Shown: one piece after another, positions 18,990 to 27,418 of the stretch
Numbering within the stretch: position 1 is the stretch's first letter
Layout: each line of letters begins with the position of its first letter
Origin: Streptomyces anulatus
GTDB taxonomy: Bacteria > Actinomycetota > Actinomycetes > Streptomycetales > Streptomycetaceae
NCBI RefSeq assembly: GCF_000721175.1
Contig: NZ_JOEZ01000003.1
Span: 310,001 to 374,000, forward strand
Reading direction: 5' to 3'
Length of the DNA stretch: 64,000 nt
Notes under the pieces: model-generated
Seen by the model: the letters and a program-made list of their open reading frames with translations, nothing else
What the model was told of the DNA's origin: nothing
The model's database searches: none
Made by a program: the position numbers and the translations under genes

Positions 18990-19016
18990 GACGACGCAGG
19001 GGCGTGTCCTGTGACA
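18990..19016 (-). promoter_or_regulatory. ECF41-type promoter for the DoxX gene
   Basis: On the minus strand, TGTCACA (19016-19010), a 16-base spacer and CGTC (18993-18990). This matches the known ECF41 consensus TGTCACA-N16/17-CGTC. It lies about 36 bases before the DoxX start. Confidence 0.75.
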
Positions 19017-19060
19017 TCGGCGAACCTCGCCGGTGGAGAGATGCGCGTCACATCCCGCCA

Positions 19061-19087
19061 TGTCACAGCGAAGCGGGCTGCCTCGTC
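19061..19087 (+). promoter_or_regulatory. ECF41-type promoter for the carboxymuconolactone decarboxylase-like gene
   Basis: TGTCACA (19061-19067), 16-base spacer, CGTC (19084-19087): the ECF41 consensus, with the same spacer as the divergent minus-strand promoter 44 bases away. The start codon is 40 bases downstream. Confidence 0.8.
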
Positions 19088-19126
19088 TCGAGGGTGAAGT
19101 CACCGACGAGCACGGAGGAACAGAAG

Positions 19127-19600
19127 ATGGACGCGCGACTGAACTACTTCGACAGCCCGACCGCCGGCAAGGCCCTCAAGCACTTCATGTCGGCGGGGAA
19201 GGCGCTGAAGGAGTCGCCGCTGTCGGCCACCACACAGGAGCTGGTGGCGCTGCGGGTGAGCCAGATCAACGGATGCGCGGTCTGCACCGACATGCACACC
19301 AAGGAGGCGGCGGCCGCCGGCGAGACGGCGGTGCGTCTGCACCTGGTGGCGGTGTGGCGGGAGGCGACGGTCTTCACCGAGGCAGAGCGGGTCGCCCTGG
19401 AGCTGGCGGAACAGGGGACCCGGGTCGCGGACGCGGCCGACGGGGTCAGCGACGAGGTCTGGGCCCGTGCCGCGCAGCACTATGACGAGGACCAGCTCAC
19501 CGCCCTGGTGATCCTGGTCTCGTTCATGAACACGGTGACCCGGCTGAACATCATCACGCGGCAGCCCGCCGGCGACTACGAGGTTGGCCAGTTCCACTGA
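19127..19600 (+). CDS. Carboxymuconolactone decarboxylase / AhpD-like peroxidase
   Basis: A 157-residue protein with the AhpD redox motif C-x2-C-x3-H in GCAVCTDMH (C50, C53, H57) and the family helix LVALRVSQING. Members act as alkylhydroperoxide reductase partners or decarboxylases; the intact CxxC suggests thiol redox activity. GGAGG precedes ATG 19127. It belongs to the classic ECF41 neighbourhood of carboxymuconolactone decarboxylases, oxidoreductases and epimerases, and has its own ECF41-type promoter. Confidence 0.88.
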   Translation: MDARLNYFDSPTAGKALKHFMSAGKALKESPLSATTQELVALRVSQINGCAVCTDMHTKEAAAAGETAVRLHLVAVWREATVFTEAERVALELAEQGTRVADAADGVSDEVWARAAQHYDEDQLTALVILVSFMNTVTRLNIITRQPAGDYEVGQFH

Positions 19601-19755
19601 ACAACCGTGCGGCCGCGCCCCGGCCCCGGGTTGTTCGGGGCAAGGCGCCGTCCGGGGGCGAGCGGCCGCCCTGGCCACGAATTGGATGATCTTCGAAGGA
19701 CGCTTTGTCGGCGCGGGTCGGACCGGCGGGCCAAGGACTGTGAGGGAGAGACCGT

Positions 19756-20697
19756 GTGAGCAAGGTCGAGGAGTTCGAGGAGCTGCGGCCGCTGCTGTTC
19801 TCGATCGCGTACCGGATTCTGGGCAGCGTGGGCGAGGCGGAGGACGCGGTGCAGGAGACGTGGCTGCGCTTCGACACCTCGGCGACCCGCCCTGTGTCGG
19901 CCAAGGGGTTCCTGTCGGCCACGGTGACCCGGATCGCGATCGACGTGCTGCGCTCTGCCCGGGTCCGGCGGGAGAAGTACGTCGGCCCGTGGCTGCCCGA
20001 GCCGCTCCTGAGCGATCCGTACGAGGATCCGGCGCGCGCGGCCGAGTTGGCCGACTCCGTATCGATGGCGGCGCTGCTGCTCCTGGAACGGCTCAGCCCC
20101 CTGGAGCGGTCAGTGTTCGTGCTGCGGGAGGTCTTCGCCTTCGGCTTCGACGAGATCGCCACCGCGGTGGGACGGTCGGAGGCGGCGTGTCGGCAGCTGC
20201 TTGTGCGGGCGCGTCGGCACATGCAGGCCGGGCGACCCCGGTTCGAGGCGGACCGCCAGGAGCGGCAGGAGCTGGCGACGAGGTTCTTCGAGGCGCTGTC
20301 GCAGGGTGACATGGGCGGGCTGCAGAGCCTGTTGTCCGCCGACATCCAGCTGGTCGGGGACGGTGGCGGCAAGGCCCCACAGCTGGCCAAGACCGTCGTC
20401 GGCGCCGAGAACGTGGCCCGCCTGCTCGCCTCCGTCTTCCCCCTCATGGCCCGGATCCACGTCACGTTCGAGCAGCACGAGATCAACGGCCAGCCGGGCG
20501 CGGTCTTCCGCGACCGGGACAGCAAGGTCCTTCATGCCTTGGCGCTCGACGTGCTCGACGGGCAGATCCGGACCATCCGCTCGGTGATCAACCCAGACAA
20601 GCTCGGCCACCTCGGGCCGGTCGCCGATGCCTGGGCCATCGACGAGGAAGTGAAGTGGAATCGCAGGCGGACGCAGTGCCGTGGTCGCCGGCTTTAG
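19756..20697 (+). CDS. ECF41-family (SigJ-like) RNA polymerase sigma factor with SnoaL-like C-terminal domain
   Basis: A 313-residue sigma factor. Region 2 is ELRPLLFSIAYRILGSVGEAEDAVQETWLR, region 4 is LSPLERSVFVLREVFAFGFDEIATAVGRSEAACRQL. The long C-terminal extension ends with NPDKLGHL, the NPDKL signature of ECF41 factors, whose SnoaL-like domain controls sigma activity in cis instead of an anti-sigma factor. GTG start with GAGGGAGAG upstream. It lies between its likely targets. I saw no ECF41-type site directly before this gene, so autoregulation would require read-through from 19061. Confidence 0.92.
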   Translation: MSKVEEFEELRPLLFSIAYRILGSVGEAEDAVQETWLRFDTSATRPVSAKGFLSATVTRIAIDVLRSARVRREKYVGPWLPEPLLSDPYEDPARAAELADSVSMAALLLLERLSPLERSVFVLREVFAFGFDEIATAVGRSEAACRQLLVRARRHMQAGRPRFEADRQERQELATRFFEALSQGDMGGLQSLLSADIQLVGDGGGKAPQLAKTVVGAENVARLLASVFPLMARIHVTFEQHEINGQPGAVFRDRDSKVLHALALDVLDGQIRTIRSVINPDKLGHLGPVADAWAIDEEVKWNRRRTQCRGRRL

Positions 20698-20716
20698 AGC
20701 TGCCCGCAACAAAACA

Positions 20717-20803
20717 CTGACCAGGGGCGAGAGGGAGGTGAACCAGCTCATCGCCGCCCAGCGGACCGTGCGCGAGCACGCCTTCGTGCACCTGAAGCAC
20801 TGA
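20717..20803 (+). mobile_element. Transposase C-terminal fragment
   Basis: A 28-codon open stretch, reading EREVNQLIAAQRTVREHAFVHLKH, resembles the C-terminus of DDE transposases of the IS5/IS427 type (usual form ...RAPVEHGFAHLKNWR). No other part of the element is evident. It sits between the sigma factor and the flavoprotein gene and marks a past insertion. Confidence 0.4.
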
Positions 20804-20831
20804 CAGAACACCTGGAATCAGAGGAGACACT

Positions 20832-22040
20832 GTGGCTGGGAACACGCATGTGGTCGTGATCGGTGGCGGATACGCGGGCGTGATGGCCGCAAACCGGCTG
20901 ACGCTGCGCGACGACGTGGCCGTGACGCTGATCAACCCGCGCCCGGACTTCGTCCACCGGATCCGCCTGCACCAGCTGGTGGGCGGGTCCGACGACGCGG
21001 TCATCGCCTACCAGGACGTCCTGGCCGAGGGCGTCCGGCTGGTGGTCGACACCGTGACCCGTATCGACGCGGCCGAGCGCAACGTGACAACGGCGGCCGA
21101 CGGCGCCCTCGACTACGACTACCTGGTCTACGCCGTGGGCAGTGGCAGCGCCGAACCGAGCGTGCCAGGGGCGGCCGAGTTCGCGTACCCGATCGCCACC
21201 CTGGAGGAGGTACAGCGGCTGCGCCCCGTCCTCGACGCCGCGCCCGCCACAGCCCCGGTGACGGTGGTCGGCGCCGGTCCCGCCGGTATCGAGACCGCCG
21301 CCGAGCTGGCGGAGCAGGGCCGCCGGGTGACCCTCGTCTGCGGCGGCCCGCTCGGCCCGTACCTGCACACCCGTGGTCGGCGCTCGGTTGGGAAGCGGCT
21401 CGCCAAGCTCGGGGTGACGGTCATCGACGGCTCCGACGCGAAGGTGTCGGCCGTGACCCGCGAGACCGTAAGGCTCGTGAACGGCCGTGAGCTGCTGAGC
21501 GAGGTCACCGTCTGGACCGTCGGCTTCGGCGTTCCCGACCTGGCCGCCCGCAGCGGGCTCAGCACCGACGCCGCGGGCCGCCTGCTCACGGACGAGACGC
21601 TGACCAGCGTGGACGACGAGCACATCCTCGCGGCCGGGGATGCGGCGGCACCCTCTGGCCTACCGCTGCGGATGAGTTGCCTGAACGCGGCGCCGCTGGC
21701 CGCGCGAGCCGCCGACACCGTGTTCAGCCGACTTGCGGGTGAGCAGCCGGAAAGCCTCCACCAATCGTTCTACGCCCAGTGCATCAGCCTGGGCCGGAGC
21801 GCGGGCATCTACCAGTTCGCCAACAGGTCCGACGTCGCGATCGGGCTGCACATCGACGACGGCCTGGGTGCCAGGATCAAGGAAATGGTTTGCAACGGCA
21901 CCCTGAAACACCTGGCCGCAGAGGCACACAAGCCCGGCTCGTTCCGCTTGCACCGCATGCCGGGAGGTGTCGCCAAGCGTCGGCAACTGCTGAGCGCCCA
22001 CAGCGTCGAGGCGCCGGCCGCCGCCGACCGGACAGTCTGA
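20832..22040 (+). CDS. NDH-2-like FAD-dependent pyridine nucleotide-disulfide oxidoreductase
   Basis: A 402-residue flavoprotein with two Rossmann motifs: [14 protein letters not shown] at the N-terminus for FAD and [19 protein letters not shown] in the middle for NAD(P)H. The late FAD-binding motif is [11 protein letters not shown]. Members transfer electrons from NAD(P)H to quinones or similar acceptors at the membrane. GTG start with GAGGAG upstream. It is downstream of the ECF41 sigma gene and is a typical ECF41 neighbour (oxidoreductase), so probably part of the same response. Confidence 0.85.
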   Translation: MAGNTHVVVIGGGYAGVMAANRLTLRDDVAVTLINPRPDFVHRIRLHQLVGGSDDAVIAYQDVLAEGVRLVVDTVTRIDAAERNVTTAADGALDYDYLVYAVGSGSAEPSVPGAAEFAYPIATLEEVQRLRPVLDAAPATAPVTVVGAGPAGIETAAELAEQGRRVTLVCGGPLGPYLHTRGRRSVGKRLAKLGVTVIDGSDAKVSAVTRETVRLVNGRELLSEVTVWTVGFGVPDLAARSGLSTDAAGRLLTDETLTSVDDEHILAAGDAAAPSGLPLRMSCLNAAPLAARAADTVFSRLAGEQPESLHQSFYAQCISLGRSAGIYQFANRSDVAIGLHIDDGLGARIKEMVCNGTLKHLAAEAHKPGSFRLHRMPGGVAKRRQLLSAHSVEAPAAADRTV

Positions 22041-22078
22041 CCGGTGCCTGCTGCGAGGCTCGTCTGTGGACGCACGCG

Positions 22079-22612
22079 AACGTGGTCGGCCGCCAGGGCC
22101 GACCACGAAGCGTGGGGCTGTGCGTATCCGCTCCTACGGCGCGGACCGGATCGTCGACTACGCAGTGACTCCCGTTGTGCAGGCGCTGGCCGGGCAGCAC
22201 TTCGACGTGGTCCTGCAGCTGGCTCCCGCAAGCCCTGAGGACAACGCGCAGCTGATGGACCTGGTCGCCGACGGCGGAGCCTTCGTCAGCATCATCACTC
22301 CCGGCCTGCAGGATGCCGGGCGTGGGGGTGCGCACGGTATTCATGTTCGTGCGCAGCGACGCCACCCAGCTCGCCGAGCTGGTCGCCCGCGTCGACGCCG
22401 GAGATCTGGCGATCGAGGTGGCCCAGCGGCTGCCACTGGCCGACCTGGCCACGGTCCACGCCCGCGCCGCCGGCCGGTTCGCCCGGATCGCCGAGCTGGC
22501 CGCCCAAGTCGAGGGCGGAGAACTGGCCGAGCGGTTGCGTGCCGACCAGGCTGCAGTCCGCGCCCCGGCTGCCGCCGGAGAGCTGGCCGGCAAGACCGTC
22601 CTGACCCCCTGA
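22079..22612 (+). pseudogene. Zinc-type quinone oxidoreductase (MDR family) C-terminal remnant, frameshifted
   Basis: First frame: [30 protein letters not shown] and [15 protein letters not shown], the nucleotide-binding region of quinone oxidoreductases. After about 22310 the homology resumes in another frame ([40 protein letters not shown]) and ends [11 protein letters not shown], the usual family C-terminus. An inserted stretch ([20 protein letters not shown]) looks like a local expansion. The N-terminal catalytic domain is missing. Confidence 0.6.
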
Positions 22613-23327
22613 CCCGAGGGACACCAGCACATACCCGGTAACCATGACCTGCGTTCCCGGGTTGCCGGTTCCCTGCCGACCAGGGAGGTGTAACCGCCGT
22701 CGACCAGAGGCTTGGCCAGCAGCAACCCGCAGCGTCCCAGGCGGGTTTGGATGCCGCACAGGGCCTGGGCATCGTACGTAGCGGCAGGGGGCGGTGGATT
22801 GTCAACTGCCTCGACGCTCTTCAGGTGTTCGACCACGAGGGATTATGACGGCCGGAGAAGCGGTGAGGGTCAGGATTCGCGAGCTTGCGTCCGGAGTGAG
22901 CGGGAGCAGGCTCGTGCAGGTCACCTGGTCGTGGCATCCTTTCCGTCCGAGGAGCAGGGCTGGACTGTAGGTCATGACGCTCGTTTGACGCTCGGGCGCC
23001 AGCACCCGGGACAGAGAGTTGATAGCACGGCTCTGACCTGGTCTTTTCTGTGACTCGCACAGGTCGACGTCTTTCCGATGACTCATCATGTGAAGAGCGC
23101 GGTGCACGGAAGCCGTCGCTCCTGGTTCAAAGTCCCAGAAAAGCTCCAGGGACTCCGTCACACCCCGCCTCGACTCGCATTTGTGCAGGTCAGAAGGGGT
23201 GTGGCGGTGCCATTTTTGCAGGCTTTCAGATGTCCCGGAACTCATAGACAAAGCTTCTGACCTGCGCAAATGACCCCTCTTGAAGATCATCTTGCACGGT
23301 TGTTGCACAAGCCGCACGGAGCAGGAG
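22613..23327. other. Gene-free interval ending in repeat copy 2
   Basis: No supported gene on either strand. The last 200 bases hold the repeat motifs D, B, C and A that also occur at 18.1-18.4 kb and run up to the integrase stop codon. Confidence 0.6.
23131..23312 (+). repeat. Repeat block beside the integrase gene (copy 2), candidate attachment region
   Basis: Contains motif D (23131-23156), B (23226-23240), C (23257-23275) and A (23279-23312), each with a partner at 18110-18403. Motif A includes AAGATCATCTT (odd palindrome) and two TTGCAC copies spaced 11 bp apart, one helical turn, as expected of recombinase binding sites. It ends 16 bases from the integrase stop. Confidence 0.55.
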
Positions 23328-24602
23328 TCACGCGGCCCTGGTGTAGGCGCTCCGGACCGCGATGCGGACCTTGGAACCGGCTCCCACGACCCGGTGCACG
23401 TATTTACGCAGAGTGAACGCGGGATCGGCGTGGCCGAGGCGGTCCGCGAGCGTGTGCACGTCTACCCCGCCGTTGATCATCATCGACGCATAGAGGTGTC
23501 GGAGCGCGTGCATCATCACGTCGCGGGACTTCTCCCAGCGTCGTCCCTTCGCGTCGGGCTCAAGGGGGTTGATGAGGCCGGCCGACGCCAGGGCGGGCTT
23601 CCAGCGGTAGGAGTTGAACCAATTCGACTGAATGGCGGTCTTCTCCCGGGTGTAGAAGATCAGCCGCACCGTGGCCGGGTCGCCGCCTTTGCTGCCCCAC
23701 GGTCGGGTCACCTCGACCGGCGGGTACTTCTCCATGTGCTCGCGCAGGGGGATGGCCACGTCGTCGGTCAGCTCGACCCACCGGTCCTTCGGGTCCTCGT
23801 GGTCTCCGCCCTTGGGGAGGGCGTATACGAGGAACGAGCCGTCGTGGACTACTTGCCGTTGCACGTGCACCATGGCGCCGTCCGGATGTGCCCAGTCGAT
23901 ATCTTCTGGTGACAGGCCGAATATCTCTCCTTGCCGAAGACCCAGGCCGCGACCACAGTCAACGAGTGCTTTGTAGCGGTCGGGAAGTTCGGCACGGATC
24001 TTCTCGGTGTCCTTCCACGTTAGGGTCAGCTCTGCCCGGCCGCCACCTCCTCGCTTCGGCTTGGCGTCCTGCACCGATTTGGCGAGGCACGGATTTTTGT
24101 GTATCAGGCTGTCGTCCACGGCCAGGTCAAAGACAGCCCGAAGATTGTCGAAGACCAGGCGCAGCGTGGAACTTTCGAGCAGCCTGCGACGGTCGTGCAG
24201 CCAGTCCAGCAAAGACGAGGCGTTCACGTCCTTTACGCGCATCTTCCCGACTGCGGTAGGAACGACGTGCAGGAGAATTCGCTCCTTGTGGCGTCGGTAA
24301 GTTCGTGGATTCTTGTGTTCGTGCCCCTTGAGCCACGTGAGGGCGAGTTCACCGACCCTGACCTCGCCGGCGCGAGGGTTGATGTACGAACCGTCGTCCA
24401 CTCCGGACCGCATCTTGGTCTCGTGCTTGCGGGCTTCGGCCTCGGTGCGGAACAGCTCCGTCTGCTGGACATCTTCCCGGTTGCGCCATCGGGCCTGCCA
24501 CCGCTTCCCCGTCCCGTGATCCCGCGTCGGGACTTTGCCGTGTTCCTTGCAGGTCGACTCCCCGTCTTTCGGGCGCGACTTGTGCCAGCGGTCGTACGGC
24601 AT
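23328..24602 (-). CDS. int: Tyrosine-type site-specific integrase
   Basis: A 424-residue phage/ICE integrase. Catalytic residues are all visible: R223 in GLRQGE, H365-x2-R368 in MMHALRHLYAS, H391 in RLGHADP and the nucleophile Y401 in LRKYVHR. The N-terminal arm-binding region and SAM-like core-binding domain (TWLKGHEHKNPRTYRRH) precede the catalytic domain. Start ATG 24602 is chosen because AGGAG lies 8 bases upstream; the frame is open further. It is divergent from an excisionase-like gene and adjoins putative attachment motifs, so it probably integrates the element extending to the right. Confidence 0.93.
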   Translation of the reverse strand: MPYDRWHKSRPKDGESTCKEHGKVPTRDHGTGKRWQARWRNREDVQQTELFRTEAEARKHETKMRSGVDDGSYINPRAGEVRVGELALTWLKGHEHKNPRTYRRHKERILLHVVPTAVGKMRVKDVNASSLLDWLHDRRRLLESSTLRLVFDNLRAVFDLAVDDSLIHKNPCLAKSVQDAKPKRGGGGRAELTLTWKDTEKIRAELPDRYKALVDCGRGLGLRQGEIFGLSPEDIDWAHPDGAMVHVQRQVVHDGSFLVYALPKGGDHEDPKDRWVELTDDVAIPLREHMEKYPPVEVTRPWGSKGGDPATVRLIFYTREKTAIQSNWFNSYRWKPALASAGLINPLEPDAKGRRWEKSRDVMMHALRHLYASMMINGGVDVHTLADRLGHADPAFTLRKYVHRVVGAGSKVRIAVRSAYTRAA

Positions 24603-24807
24603 CGACTCAACTCCTAGTTTCCAACGGGCCTTTGAGTCCATCTGTGGACTCGTTTCAATCAGGGCCATCGTCGACGGCGAGATTGTCTGCCCGTTCATCG
24701 CACCCTGAGTGCATTGGATGTTGATCCAGGCGAGCTGAGGATGTCAAATGCATTCTTGGGGTCTTCGCGACAAAGGATGCAGAGCGGTGGAGAAGATTTC
24801 ACCTAGA

Positions 24808-24861
24808 CGAATGCTCGCTGAGGGTTCGACGAGGGCTCGCCGAACCCTCAGCGAGCATTCG
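24808..24861. repeat. 21-bp perfect inverted repeat between int and xis
   Basis: Arms 24808-24828 and 24841-24861 are exact reverse complements, separated by 12 bases. It lies in the 0.4-kb divergent region between the integrase and excisionase-like genes, which otherwise holds no gene. It is too long and symmetric for a simple operator half; a terminator, a replication or recombination site, or a remnant of short mobile repeats are all possible. Confidence 0.75.
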
Positions 24862-25020
24862 CCTGTGTCCTTCGAGAGTTCGCAAGAGTCGTAGGCATTT
24901 CGTCGAAAGGCCCTCTTTTTGGTCCGGCCGGAATTTAATGCAAACGTTCCGTGCACCACCACGGCGGAATACCGCTCACGTGGTTCTTTCCTGCTCGCTT
25001 CGAACCGTTCTGGAGTGCCC

Positions 25021-25254
25021 ATGCGTCGAACCACTGCCCGCGCGGAAGAAGCCGCTAGTGGCGCGGGGGACCGTTGTCCCTTGATGAGCGCGGAGGAGCT
25101 GGCCGACTTCCTGGGCGTACCTCTGAACACGGTCTACATATGGAATCACCGACACCAGGGTCCACGAGCCCACAAGGTCGGGCGCTATTTGCGCTACCGC
25201 TGGTCGGAGGTAGAGGCATGGCTGGAAGCTCAAGCGGTGAATCGCGCGACCTGA
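25021..25254 (+). CDS. xis: Excisionase-like helix-turn-helix (MerR/Xis-type) protein
   Basis: A 77-residue protein whose core MSAEELADFLGVPLNTVYIWNHRHQGPRAHKVGRYLRYR is the winged HTH_17 excisionase fold. Start ATG 25021 has GGAG 5 bases upstream; earlier in-frame starts are possible. Divergent from int. It would direct excision and perhaps regulate the integrase promoter. Confidence 0.85.
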   Translation: MRRTTARAEEAASGAGDRCPLMSAEELADFLGVPLNTVYIWNHRHQGPRAHKVGRYLRYRWSEVEAWLEAQAVNRAT

Positions 25255-25411
25255 TCGGCCATGATTACTGGTGCCCTTGTCCTTGGTCGGGCGACAGAAC
25301 CCGGCGTACAGGCCGACTCGCCTGACGCCACCAGCGCTTTGCCTTGGAGAGAGCCTCAGACTCAGGTCGGAGGACCCTTCTAGCGACGCGCCATCCTGAA
25401 ACGGCACGGCT

Positions 25412-26212
25412 CTACGCCCGGTCGCGTCTGAGAGTCGTCTCGCTGAGCCCGGGGGCCATGCTGCCCATGAGCTGACGAGCGAAGTCCTCCAGAATCGAGG
25501 GGTTGGTAGCTAGGAACTCCATGACCCGTTCGGTTCGCTGCTCAGGCGAAAGCTCTGTCAGTTCCTGCTGCCATGCCAGGGTGGCGGCACCGCCATCCTC
25601 GACCTCGGCATTCACGATGAGGCTCCAGAGTGCCTGCTGGGCGTCCTCACGAGCGAGCCAAGTCATGAACATCTGCTGGAATTGCTCGCTCGTCACAGTG
25701 ACCTTCGGGTCGCTGCGCGCGGTGGCCACATCTTGGGAAGACGCGTCAGCCTCGCCCCCCGGGACAGCAATAGGAGGTGTCGTCGTGACCCCGGCCCGCA
25801 AGGCGTTCTTCTGGGCTCTGCGGGCCTGCTGCTTCAGCACGAAGGCTTCGCGCTTGGCAACGAGGAACGGCACGGTCTGGGTGTGCCACCAGTGGGCAAC
25901 GAGAGGTTTTGCGATTTCTACGAGACCCTCGATGATCTGGCCCGTGATGTCAGCCTGGGCCTGTTGGCCGGGGGTGAGCTGAGGACGCTGATCCTCCACG
26001 TACTCGGTGACGTAGACGATCTCGGGCTTGTCTGCGGAACCTGACTCCTTTTCGGCCTTCAGGCGGATCTCGACGTGCTCCGGCCCCTTGTCACTCGTCT
26101 TGGGAGTGAACCCACGACTCCAGCCTTCGCTCTTCCGCGATTCGGCGAGACGCTCGCCCTTGGGGATGCGAACAACTGCATCGACCTCGTCGTACTCCTG
26201 GTCCTCGGCCAT
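25412..26212 (-). CDS. Hypothetical protein, unrecognised
   Basis: A 266-residue protein with no family I recognise. The first third is charged (KGERLAESRKSEGWSRGF, KAEKESGSADKPE), the middle has a potential amphipathic helix region ITGQIIEGLVEIAKPLVAHWW and KREAFVLKQQARRAQKNALRAG, and the C-terminus is acidic and helical. No signal peptide or clear TM segment. It is the last of four minus-strand genes (28185 to 25412) inside the integrated element; the preceding gene ends about 150 bases upstream. Possibly part of the same accessory system as the GIY-YIG nuclease. Confidence 0.65.
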   Translation of the reverse strand: MAEDQEYDEVDAVVRIPKGERLAESRKSEGWSRGFTPKTSDKGPEHVEIRLKAEKESGSADKPEIVYVTEYVEDQRPQLTPGQQAQADITGQIIEGLVEIAKPLVAHWWHTQTVPFLVAKREAFVLKQQARRAQKNALRAGVTTTPPIAVPGGEADASSQDVATARSDPKVTVTSEQFQQMFMTWLAREDAQQALWSLIVNAEVEDGGAATLAWQQELTELSPEQRTERVMEFLATNPSILEDFARQLMGSMAPGLSETTLRRDRA

Positions 26213-26367
26213 GCATCCTCGTCAGTGCTCGGGTCTTCCTCGGCGCTCGGTCGACGAGGATGTCACGGTAGTAGAACCTCACCCATAACCGTAGCTGCAG
26301 CGTCCGACGATTCGGCAGGTTCGGCGAACATCGCATCAACCGCCACAGAGCCGCAGGTCCAAGGTTG

Positions 26368-27024
26368 TCACCAGTCTCCTTGCCGGATCCGCTCGTCGGA
26401 CACGATCCCGTAGACGTACCGCCCAGAACGTTCGGGGCATCGTGGAATCTCCGACGGTCCCACGATCGGCCAGGCCTCCAGCGCTGACCTGATCTCGTGC
26501 CACTGCACGTTGCGCCGGCTCTCGACGATGACCAGGGTGTAGTGGTTGGTCCGGTAGGTGAAGGGCTTGCCGGTCTTCGTGTAGAAGACCTCGCCCTGGT
26601 GCTCCTCGATCCGAGGCCTCGCCGTCTCCATGTTGGGACCGACCGGCACCGGCTTGGGCGGAGGTGGCGGCGGCACTGGATGCCCTGCCCACCGGAACCG
26701 TTCCTCCGGCGTTGGCTCCCGGCTAATCCGATGCCAGGATGCGCTTCCCGGCACTGTGGTCGAGGTGACTGCCAGCTCTGTTCCGTCCGGCAACACCCCA
26801 CGGCCAGGCTCTCGGTAGGGCTCCGCAATCCCCATGTCACGCCGCTCATAGCCGAGCCTGCTGGCAACTGACTTCAGGGTCCCCATCTGAGTGTTCCCGA
26901 CGAACGACCACTGGTCCTCGCTCGCATCGTCCGAGAACTCCACGACGCCGACAAGGTAGACCCCGTCCTCGTTCGGGTCGCCGAAGAGCTGCCGCAAGCG
27001 GTCGGGTCCAAAGTCGCCCATCAT
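26368..27024 (-). CDS. Hypothetical protein with polyproline linker
   Basis: A 218-residue protein, not recognised. An N-terminal globular region (GVYLVGVVEFSDDASEDQW) is separated by a PPPPPPK linker from a C-terminal region rich in Trp and basic residues (YTKTGKPFTYRTNHYTLVIV, WHEIRSALEAWPIVGPSEI). ATG 27021 is an equally possible start. Third gene of the minus-strand group behind the GIY-YIG nuclease. Confidence 0.65.
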   Translation of the reverse strand: MMGDFGPDRLRQLFGDPNEDGVYLVGVVEFSDDASEDQWSFVGNTQMGTLKSVASRLGYERRDMGIAEPYREPGRGVLPDGTELAVTSTTVPGSASWHRISREPTPEERFRWAGHPVPPPPPPKPVPVGPNMETARPRIEEHQGEVFYTKTGKPFTYRTNHYTLVIVESRRNVQWHEIRSALEAWPIVGPSEIPRCPERSGRYVYGIVSDERIRQGDW

Positions 27025-27068
27025 CTATCCATCCACCCCTGCATCGCCGCTGTCAGATTCTCCGTCGA

Positions 27069-27418
27069 TCACAGTCTCCCTTGCGGCTGAGTCGCGTGCT
27101 GTGCCATCCGGGACCCGATCACAGCCACCCTGCTGAGCACCTCGGCGGCTTCCTTGAGTGTGGTTGAGGGCGGCAGCACGAAGCGCGCGCCGAACTCGAC
27201 TTCACCGCTGAGCTTGGCCTGCTTCTCGCCGTAGCCAGCGCCGAGGAACGCTGGAGCGCCGAGCGCCTTGAGTCGAGCCACGCCATCCTTCTCCCACTGC
27301 AAGGTCTTGCGCGGCGGATGGGGTTTCCACGGAATCCACTCCTGGTGGCGAGTAGATCGCTCCACGCGTTCTCGCTGTTGATCGAGAGCAGGAAGCGAAG
27401 GTCCGGAAGACTGCTCAC
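27069..27418 (-). pseudogene. Small gene coupled to the GIY-YIG nuclease gene, apparently frameshifted
   Basis: A GTG at 27418 overlaps the nuclease stop (GTGA) and reads SSLPDLRFLLSINSENAWSD, then the good-quality coding sequence continues in a different frame (QEWIPWKPHPPRKTLQWEKDGVARL ... VLSRVAVIGSRM) to the stop at 27069. The switch is near 27345. Combined length would be about 116 residues. Either a natural frameshift, a sequencing error, or a programmed shift; no slippery sequence was obvious. Confidence 0.5.

Noticed and set aside
23121..23156. tRNA-like TPsiC segment (GGTTCAAAGTCC) near the integrase, which might be a tRNA attachment site
   Set aside because: No acceptor stem, anticodon arm or CCA context can be folded around it; it is part of repeat motif D.
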